Below are positions 1 to 4,492 of a DNA stretch of 5,300 nucleotides, piece by piece. Made by a program: the position numbers and the translations under genes. The number at the start of each line of letters is the position of its first letter. Position 1 is the first letter of the stretch. Origin of the DNA: an uncultured Chthoniobacterales bacterium (GTDB lineage Bacteria; Verrucomicrobiota; Verrucomicrobiia; Chthoniobacterales; CAKUMP01); contig CAKUMP010000177.1 of assembly GCA_934667795.1 (NCBI GenBank), forward strand, positions 1 to 5,300. Direction: 5' to 3'. The notes beneath the pieces are model-generated. The model was not told the DNA's origin. It saw only the letters and a program-made list of their open reading frames with translations, and searched no databases.

Positions 1-263
1 TCGTCAGCATAAGGGATCACCGTATTCAAACCATCATTCCCTCCTGCCAGTTGCACAATGACTAAAATCCGTCCATCGCGTCCATCCACGCCCTGAATTA
101 AAGAATCCGCCGCCTGTTCATCCATCGCCGCAAATGTACGCTCCAGAAATACCGGCACCGTCCACGCTGCCGCTGCCCCCAGCATGGAAGTCCTTAAAAA
201 TTGCCGCCGCGTATGCAATGTTCCACTCAACGGCTGCTCTTCAAAATGATCAAAATGACTCAT
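1..263 (-). CDS. DUF1501 family protein with Tat signal, N-terminal fragment
   Basis: The first 87 codons of a protein whose 3' part lies beyond the left edge. ATG at 263-261 is preceded by GGAGGA at 7 nt, so the start is secure. Residues 18-46 form a twin-arginine signal: TRRQFLRTS (18-26), a hydrophobic Ala-rich stretch (MLGAAAAWTVPVFL, 27-40) and a likely cleavage region around TFAAM (43-47). The mature part begins with the DUF1501 hallmark ILVIVQLAGGNDGLNTVIPYAD (66-87). DUF1501 proteins are secreted, resemble the alkaline phosphatase/sulfatase superfamily and have no firmly established reaction. The gene follows the DUF1800 gene by 19 nt and is surely co-transcribed with it, the standard partnership for these families. 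Folded export through Tat is inferred from the signal. The fragment is too short to judge the active-site region. Confidence 0.93.
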   Translation of the reverse strand, partial: MSHFDHFEEQPLSGTLHTRRQFLRTSMLGAAAAWTVPVFLERTFAAMDEQAADSLIQGVDGRDGRILVIVQLAGGNDGLNTVIPYAD

Positions 264-270
264 GATATTT

Positions 271-276
271 TCCTCC
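271..276 (-). promoter_or_regulatory. Ribosome binding site of the DUF1501 gene
   Basis: GGAGGA on the minus strand, 7 nt before the ATG at 263 and only 7 nt after the DUF1800 stop codon. It is the best Shine-Dalgarno match among the starts in this window. It fixes the DUF1501 start and implies independent initiation on a shared transcript. Confidence 0.85.
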
Positions 277-282
277 AATCTG

Positions 283-1710
283 TCAACAAACTTGATACTC
301 CGGTGTACACATCATTAAATGAATCAGCCCATTCACATCCTTGTCCGAAAGGACGGCTGATTTCGAAGCAATATATTCAAAAAATGGCTCCTGCGTCCCA
401 GGATCCAATGGACTTTGAAACAGACGAAAACCCAATTGTCGCAAAAGATCTTCAGGATTTTCCCGCATTTCTTCCGACACCAGATTGCTTGGGGCAATAA
501 ATCCTCCCGCTGAGCGTCCGCCGGGAATTCCATCTCCCAGAACCAGACTTCCTGCCTGGTTATATCTTGTCAACAAAGCAGACGTATTGATCCACGATTT
601 GCCCCCCTCCCAGCCTTTCACATTCGGAGGAGCTAATAAAATCTGCCCCATCCGTTGCATGCCACTGAGCACAAATGGTTCCCTAGGCAAAGAAATTTCC
701 AATTGCCGGCACGCCTGAACCAGCCATTGTACCGGGCTTTTGATCTGCTGACGTATCGCGCGCTTGCTTTGAAATTCTTCTGATAAAAATATTTCCCGCA
801 AAAGTTTTTTAACCTGATACCCGCTCTCCTGAAACTTCCGGGCATAACGCTCCACCACTTCTTCTTCCGGGTTTTCATAAACAAAAAACTCCCACAGCTT
901 TCTGGTAATCCAAAAGGCACATGCCGGGTGTTCCACAATCAAATCCACCGCACCATCCGCATCCCAGTTCCCTCGCTTCCCAAACATTTCCTTCTCCCCG
1001 TCATCGTAATATTTTGAGGAAAATTGATACGTCAGGTTTTTATAATTTATCCGTCCTCCGGTAAAAGCACGGGCAGCTTCCTGGATATCGTGTTCCGAAT
1101 AATTGCCTTCTCCCAGGCAAAATAACTCCATCATTTCCCGGGCAAAATTTTCGTTGGGCTTTCCCTTTCGATTATTGACAGAATCCAGATACCGCATCAT
1201 TGCGGGATCTTTTGTCATTTCCTTCGCCAGTTTTCGAAAGTCGCCCCCTCCTGATTTGCGGAATTTTTCCAATTGGCTCCATAACATGAAGGGTTCCCGT
1301 ACTTTTTCAACACTTGTTGCGAAATGCCCATGCCAGAAAAGTGCCAGTTTTTCTCTGAAAGGAAATTGCGACCTCCGCATCCGCTGGAGCCAGTCGAAAC
1401 GTAATTCCTGTATCCCGTTCTGCTGCCACATCCGGTCTTTTCGTTTCGCTTCCTCGCGCGCCACCTCGTCCAACGCTCGAAATTCTTTCTGAATTGCCTC
1501 CACATTCCGGGCATTTTGCCACCCCCCTGTACCCCCCAGCTCTTCAATAGACAACGTTTCCTCTCCCTCTCGCAAAAGCCAGTCCACCGCCGCCTCCCGA
1601 CCACGCTTCCACAATTCTACCACCTCTATCGGACTCCCCCCAAAACCCGCCCGATTCAATAAATGCCCCGCCTCATACACCGTCCAAATACTGGATGTTT
1701 TAGTTGCCAT
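283..1710 (-). CDS. DUF1800 domain-containing protein
   Basis: A complete 475-residue protein, a usual length for DUF1800. Numbering here counts from a TTG at 1713; the ATG at 1710 directly follows it and is preferred. The domain begins almost at once: AGHLLNRAGFGGSP (15-28), then an Ala-rich helix ending WLL (about 38-47). Family signatures follow: REKLALFWHGHFATS (120-134), NENFAREMMELFCLGEGNYS (187-206) running into EAARAFTGG (212-220), AFWITRKLWEFFV (266-278), and PNVKGWEGGKSWINTSALLTR (363-383). The C-terminal helices (about 420-476) match the usual tail. I see no signal peptide or membrane segment, and no strong ribosome site before either start. The biochemical role of the family is unknown. 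The gene is the first of an operon with the Tat-exported DUF1501 protein, so an extracytoplasmic job shared with that partner is plausible. Family assignment is strong; function is not known. Confidence 0.93.
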   Translation of the reverse strand: MATKTSSIWTVYEAGHLLNRAGFGGSPIEVVELWKRGREAAVDWLLREGEETLSIEELGGTGGWQNARNVEAIQKEFRALDEVAREEAKRKDRMWQQNGIQELRFDWLQRMRRSQFPFREKLALFWHGHFATSVEKVREPFMLWSQLEKFRKSGGGDFRKLAKEMTKDPAMMRYLDSVNNRKGKPNENFAREMMELFCLGEGNYSEHDIQEAARAFTGGRINYKNLTYQFSSKYYDDGEKEMFGKRGNWDADGAVDLIVEHPACAFWITRKLWEFFVYENPEEEVVERYARKFQESGYQVKKLLREIFLSEEFQSKRAIRQQIKSPVQWLVQACRQLEISLPREPFVLSGMQRMGQILLAPPNVKGWEGGKSWINTSALLTRYNQAGSLVLGDGIPGGRSAGGFIAPSNLVSEEMRENPEDLLRQLGFRLFQSPLDPGTQEPFFEYIASKSAVLSDKDVNGLIHLMMCTPEYQVC

Positions 1711-1748
1711 CAATAGATTAAACTACTACAAACTCAAAAAGTTTCCGC

Positions 1749-1766
1749 AAAAAAACACCCTGGGTG
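1749..1766 (-). terminator. Possible weak rho-independent terminator
   Basis: On the minus strand CACC-CAG-GGTG (1766-1756) forms a short hairpin followed at once by seven T residues (1755-1749). The stem is only 4 bp (5 if a one-base loop is allowed), so it is weak. It lies 39 nt before the DUF1800 start. It could stop transcripts coming through the repeat region from the SPFH gene, which would give the DUF1800 operon its own promoter. I could not identify that promoter with confidence. Confidence 0.3.
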
Positions 1767-1775
1767 CGCCGACAT

Positions 1776-1927
1776 GTCAGGGAGTTTTCCCACCACGCGG
1801 GAAGAATTTGGAGTGCGGGGCTCTGCACCGCTTTGGTTCGAACGACGTTTGCGTTTCGCCATGCGAAGGTTATTCGTACATCCCATTCGCGATGATCCAA
1901 AACGGCGGAAACCGCCGCACTCCAAAT
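1776..1927. repeat. 152-bp composite palindromic repeat, copy 1
   Basis: First of two direct copies, 213 bp apart start to start. From left to right it holds: a leader with a TTCCC/GGGAA hairpin (1787-1791 with 1799-1803); a 31-nt left arm (1806-1836) starting ATTTGGAGTGCGG and ending CCGCTTTGG; a 60-nt centre with a perfect TTCGC-CAT-GCGAA hairpin (1855-1867); and a 31-nt right arm (1897-1927) that is the inverted counterpart of the left arm. The outer 13 nt of the arms pair exactly; the inner 9 nt pair with one mismatch, because CCAAAACGG replaces CCAAAGCGG. The right arm is itself a hairpin, GCGGCGG-TTT-CCGCCGC on the minus strand. No coding capacity or target-site duplication was identified. 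The form suggests a REP- or MITE-like non-autonomous element. Confidence 0.85.
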
Positions 1928-1950
1928 ACGCCCCTTCCGATTCGAAAAAT

Positions 1951-1964
1951 AAGGGACAGACCCT
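1951..1964. repeat. Short palindrome between the two repeat copies
   Basis: AAGGGACAGACCCT sits in an AT-rich setting inside the 61-bp spacer (1928-1988). AGGG and CCCT can pair around a 5-nt loop. From memory, near-identical GGGACAGACCC strings recur as dispersed intergenic motifs in several environmental bacterial phyla. That is recall, not a search result. Confidence 0.45.
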
Positions 1965-1988
1965 AAAATATGCGAGTTGCTCTGGCTT

Positions 1989-2140
1989 GTCAGAGAGCTT
2001 TCCCACCTCGCGGGAAGAATTTGGAGTGCGGGGCTCTGCACCGCTTTGGTTCGAACGACGTTTGAGTTTCGCCATGCGAAGGTTATTCGTACATCCCATT
2101 CGTTATGATCCAAAGCGGCGGAAACCGCCGCACTCCAAAT
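1989..2140. repeat. 152-bp composite palindromic repeat, copy 2
   Basis: Same length and orientation as copy 1, with seven substitutions and no gaps (about 95% identity). The left arm is 2019-2049, the centre 2050-2109 (hairpin 2068-2080) and the right arm 2110-2140. Here the outer 13 nt and inner 9 nt of the two arms are both perfectly complementary, leaving only a 9-nt middle block that differs (GGCTCTGCA against CGGTTTCCG). Two of the seven substitutions are adjacent, where TTCGCGATG becomes TTCGTTATG. Five fall in the leader or centre, one is in the stem of copy 1 and one is in the leader hairpin loop, so the element's fold is largely kept. Confidence 0.85.
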
Positions 2141-2182
2141 TCGCCATTCAAAACACCATGGGCGCGGCAGCGCATTAATGAT

Positions 2183-2197
2183 CCAACGGTACGTTGG
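2183..2197. other. Perfect 6-bp hairpin downstream of the SPFH gene
   Basis: CCAACG-GTA-CGTTGG is a perfect inverted repeat with a 3-nt loop, 24 nt past the SPFH stop codon in the transcribed direction. No T-run follows on the minus strand (ATCATTAATG comes next), so it is not a standard intrinsic terminator. It could protect a 3' end or assist factor-dependent termination; it may also belong to the neighbouring repeat cluster. Confidence 0.35.
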
Positions 2198-2220
2198 TGG
2201 CGCTCCCAGCTATCTCTGGA

Positions 2221-3108
2221 CTACTCGATTTCTTTTGGTTCAATCAAAAACATCGGGGTTGCGTCATCGCTGGTGGTGAATTTTGGCAACACACCATCCC
2301 ATTTTTCAATGGCACGGAGTTTAATCAGGTCCGGATTTCCGCGTAATGCCTCGGCTTCACGCTGGATCGAAGCAGCTCTGGCTTCAGATTCTGCGGTAAT
2401 TGCGTATGCCAGTGCATCGGCCGCCAGTTCCTTTTCAGCAGCGGATGCTTCTGCCTGGGTCACGCGCTTCATTTTTTCGTTTTTTGCCTGCAGTGCTTCC
2501 TGCTCGGCTTTCACTTTCATTTCAATCGCACGATCAAATTCTGTCGAAAAATTAAAATCCGTAATAGCGACGTTGGCGATATGGACCGCATTTGCCAGAT
2601 TTTTTTCTGAAAGAGTGACATCAATAAATTTTGAAATTGCTTCCTGAATACTGACTTTCACCTGTTCTCGCTGGGTCACCAATTGTTCAGCGGTAAATTT
2701 TGCGGTCACGGCTTTCACCGATTCCTGGATTGCAGGTTCAATGACCGTCGCATTTACCTTACTCAATATCCCCACCGTCTGATATGTCTGAGGCGCCACT
2801 TCTCCATTCAAAGAAAACTGAGTCGTCACGTTTGTCGTCACGATCTGCAGGTCTTTCGAAGCCGCCGTTGTATTAACCACAGAACTTGTCAGGCGGATAT
2901 CTACCTGCTCGATTTTATCAATAAATGGCTTTTTTAAATGAAACCCTTCTTTCAAGGAATCTGGCTGAACCGCTCCAAGTGTCCGGATCACTCCCACATG
3001 CCCACTTTCCACTACCACAAAAGCAGACGATCCAAGAGCAATAATTCCAATCAAAATTACTACCAGTATAATAAATTTTCCGTTAATATCGACATTGGAC
3101 TTATTCAT
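2221..3108 (-). CDS. SPFH/band 7 domain protein, prohibitin type
   Basis: A 295-residue protein from the ATG at 3108. The N-terminus has one membrane segment, FIILVVILIGIIALGSSAFVVV (12-33), preceded by a short polar tail (MNKSNVDINGK). The SPFH domain follows from about residue 34: VESGHVGVIRTLGAV, EGFHLKKPFIDKIEQVDIRL, then TTNVTTQFSL. A prohibitin-like stretch ITDFNFSTEFDRAIEMKVKAEQ covers 182-203. A long Ala/Glu-rich coiled coil (about 188-256) precedes GNPDLIKLRAIEKWDGVLPKF (257-277). Such proteins form large membrane-anchored ring or cage assemblies that organise membrane domains or modulate proteases such as FtsH; the precise role here is not known. Only one such gene is present and no hflK or nfeD lies beside it, so I prefer prohibitin-type over HflC. 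Upstream in-frame TTG codons at 3117 and 3144 are alternative starts. Confidence 0.92.
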   Translation of the reverse strand: MNKSNVDINGKFIILVVILIGIIALGSSAFVVVESGHVGVIRTLGAVQPDSLKEGFHLKKPFIDKIEQVDIRLTSSVVNTTAASKDLQIVTTNVTTQFSLNGEVAPQTYQTVGILSKVNATVIEPAIQESVKAVTAKFTAEQLVTQREQVKVSIQEAISKFIDVTLSEKNLANAVHIANVAITDFNFSTEFDRAIEMKVKAEQEALQAKNEKMKRVTQAEASAAEKELAADALAYAITAESEARAASIQREAEALRGNPDLIKLRAIEKWDGVLPKFTTSDDATPMFLIEPKEIE

Positions 3109-3127
3109 GTCGCGCAAACTAACGTAT

Positions 3128-3135
3128 CTCCCCCC
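3128..3135 (-). promoter_or_regulatory. Purine-rich ribosome site upstream of the SPFH gene
   Basis: GGGGGGAG on the minus strand lies 19 nt before the ATG at 3108 but only 10 nt before an in-frame TTG at 3117. Spacing therefore favours the TTG, which would add three residues, while codon preference favours the ATG. It rules out the TTG at 3144, which would place this site inside the coding region. Confidence 0.5.
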
Positions 3136-3172
3136 TCTTGGCAAAACTTATCCGAAAAAATTGACCGGCAAC

Positions 3173-3200
3173 TGTAGTTTTCTTCCCGTTTTGAACTACA
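3173..3200. other. Inverted repeat in the SPFH leader region
   Basis: TGTAGTT (3173-3179) and AACTACA (3194-3200) are perfectly complementary around a 14-nt interval. The right half overlaps the decamer tract. It lies 65 nt or more before the SPFH start, so it could be an operator or leader hairpin, but 7-bp arms can occur by chance. Confidence 0.25.
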
Positions 3201-3230
3201 AATGGACACGAATTATCACGAAGGACGCTT
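3191..3230. repeat. Degenerate 10-bp-period repeat tract
   Basis: Read on the plus strand the tract falls into decamers: TTGAACTACA, AATGGACACG, AATTATCACG, AAGGACGCTT. The middle two share AAT at the start and CACG at the end, and the flanking units match in part. From memory, the reverse-strand form (TTCGTGTCCATT followed by a GTAGTTC or GTGGTTC ending) is a widely dispersed intergenic repeat in several environmental phyla. No coding potential is seen. The rest of 3109-3269 shows no other gene or clear promoter. Confidence 0.5.
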
Positions 3231-3269
3231 GTTCAGTTTATTTTCATTTTGGACAACCGGGATATTTTT

Positions 3270-4421
3270 TTAGGATTTCTCCCGAACTTCCTGATAGTAG
3301 GATTCGAGGCGACGGATCTGTGCGGAATGCTCGAAATTTTCGTGCATGCTTTTGGATGCGGCGAGGCCCATTTGTTTCCAGAGGTCCTGATTTTCAATAA
3401 GTTTCAGCATTGCTTTTCCGAGCCCTTCATAGTCCCGTTCTGGCAACAAAATCCCTGTTTCATGATTATCCACAGCCTCCGGAATCCCCCCGTGCTCGGT
3501 TGCAACCACCGGCAATCCTGTGGACATCGCTTCCAGCATCGAATTCGGAATCCCTTCCTGATTCTGGTCTGCGGTCAATTCACTAGGATGAGTGAAAATA
3601 TGGGCACTCTGATAAAGGGCATTTAAATCTTCCTGATTCAAAAACCCGCGAAATTCTACGGAGTCCGCAATTCCAACCTCATGGGCAAACTGTCTTAACT
3701 CTTCATCCATCGGGCCTTCTCCCGCCAGCGTAAATCTTGCCTTCGGGAATTTATCCAACACAGCACGAAACGCGCGCATCGCTGTATGAATCCCCTTTTT
3801 GGGAATTAATCGACATGCCTGTACAATATGCCACGCACCATCTTCAGGAACGCGTCGCTCAAATAGTGGAAATTGATCCAAAGGAATTCCGGTCCGGTTC
3901 AAACGGATTTTTTCCGGGGCACACCCCAGATTCACCACCCGGTCTTTTAAAGAATAAGAACGCACCATTACCAGTGGAACCAATGACAACATCTCCGCCA
4001 TCCGTTCTGCATAGCGCTCTTCCTCTTCACGAATCATGACATCCGCACCATGAAAAGAAACCACACAGGGCTTCTCCCACGCTTTTATAAAGGGAAGCAA
4101 ATGGACTGCCGTATGCCCAAAATAAATATGCATCAAATCAACCGTCCGCCGGTTCAAAATACGAAACAATGTCTGAAACTCCCCCCGATAAACAATCGCC
4201 GGCGCTTTGCAAATATGCTTCAAATAATACCGACGAATGAAGTTTTTCCGCGCTTTCGGGAGCAGTTCAATATCATCAAACGGATAACGTTTCGTATTTT
4301 TCCGGTATTTTGTCAGGACAAATGTCTCAAATTCGCGCAGACCCGTCACTTGGCGGTAAATATGAAGCATTTCCGCTTTTAGAAAGGTGGTACAGTAGCT
4401 GGCAACGATCGGTTTAGACAT
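3270..4421 (-). CDS. GT4-family glycosyltransferase, GT-B fold
   Basis: A complete 383-residue protein, normal for GT-B enzymes, which transfer a sugar from a nucleotide donor to an acceptor, usually at the cytoplasmic face of the membrane. The N-terminal half (about 1-185) is an acceptor-side domain with HIYFGHTAVHLLPF (98-111) and SFHGADV (122-128). The donor domain starts near IVQACRLIPKKGI (199-211) and carries TLAGEGPMDEEL (231-242), VEFRGFLNQEDL (255-266) and the EX7E signature EGIPNSMLE (Glu289, Glu297), followed by AMSTGLPVVATEHGGIPEAV (298-317). The closest style I recall is the WcaL-like exopolysaccharide group, so a role in surface polysaccharide is plausible but the sugar and acceptor cannot be read from sequence. 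No signal peptide or membrane helix is visible. The start ATG at 4421 lacks a clear ribosome site. It stands apart from any polysaccharide cluster, with obg 71 nt upstream. Confidence 0.92.
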   Translation of the reverse strand: MSKPIVASYCTTFLKAEMLHIYRQVTGLREFETFVLTKYRKNTKRYPFDDIELLPKARKNFIRRYYLKHICKAPAIVYRGEFQTLFRILNRRTVDLMHIYFGHTAVHLLPFIKAWEKPCVVSFHGADVMIREEEERYAERMAEMLSLVPLVMVRSYSLKDRVVNLGCAPEKIRLNRTGIPLDQFPLFERRVPEDGAWHIVQACRLIPKKGIHTAMRAFRAVLDKFPKARFTLAGEGPMDEELRQFAHEVGIADSVEFRGFLNQEDLNALYQSAHIFTHPSELTADQNQEGIPNSMLEAMSTGLPVVATEHGGIPEAVDNHETGILLPERDYEGLGKAMLKLIENQDLWKQMGLAASKSMHENFEHSAQIRRLESYYQEVREKS

Positions 4422-4432
4422 TTTTGTGTAAG

Positions 4433-4461
4433 ATTCTGATTTATTTCCAATAAAGAATCAA
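4433..4461 (-). promoter_or_regulatory. Candidate promoter of the glycosyltransferase gene
   Basis: On the minus strand TTGATT (4461-4456) and CAGAAT (4438-4433) are 17 nt apart, each matching 4 of 6 consensus positions. The predicted transcript would start about 5 nt before the ATG, nearly leaderless, which would fit the missing ribosome site. The match is weak. The gene may instead be read through from obg across the 71-nt gap, which holds only a 5-bp AAGTG-GTT-CACTT hairpin without a T-run. Confidence 0.2.
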
Positions 4462-4492
4462 CGAAACTAGCAGGAAGTGAACCACTTGGCAA

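Larger units (their letters stand above)
1711..2220. other. Gene-free intergenic region built of palindromic repeats
   Basis: A stretch of 510 bp between the SPFH gene and the DUF1800 gene. It is dominated by two 152-bp direct repeats plus short hairpins listed separately. Several open frames cross it on both strands, the longest about 400 bp. They are by-products of the repeats: translations of the two copies are near-identical blocks with no recognisable domain, and no start has a convincing ribosome site. I found no real gene here. Confidence 0.8.

Noticed and set aside
201..500. Plus-strand frame across the DUF1501/DUF1800 junction
   Set aside because: It lies antisense to two well-recognised genes, and its translation has no recognisable features.
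1718..2113. A minus-strand protein of about 131 residues in the intergenic region
   Set aside because: It is two translated copies of the DNA repeat joined together, with no domain, no ribosome site and equally open competing frames.
1776..2140. CRISPR array
   Set aside because: Only two copies, each 152 bp with internal inverted repeats, and no cas genes; unit size and structure do not fit.
2183..2197. Intrinsic terminator for the SPFH gene
   Set aside because: The hairpin is perfect but no T-run follows on the transcribed strand; kept only as a hairpin.
2221..3108. HflC or HflK
   Set aside because: No adjacent partner gene, and the C-terminal part (EFDRAIEMKVKAEQ, AIEKWDGVLP) resembles prohibitin-type bacterial proteins more than HflC.
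3258..3284. CGGGA/TCCCG hairpin over the end of the glycosyltransferase gene
   Set aside because: A 5-bp stem with a 17-nt loop overlapping coding sequence; too weak to call a terminator.
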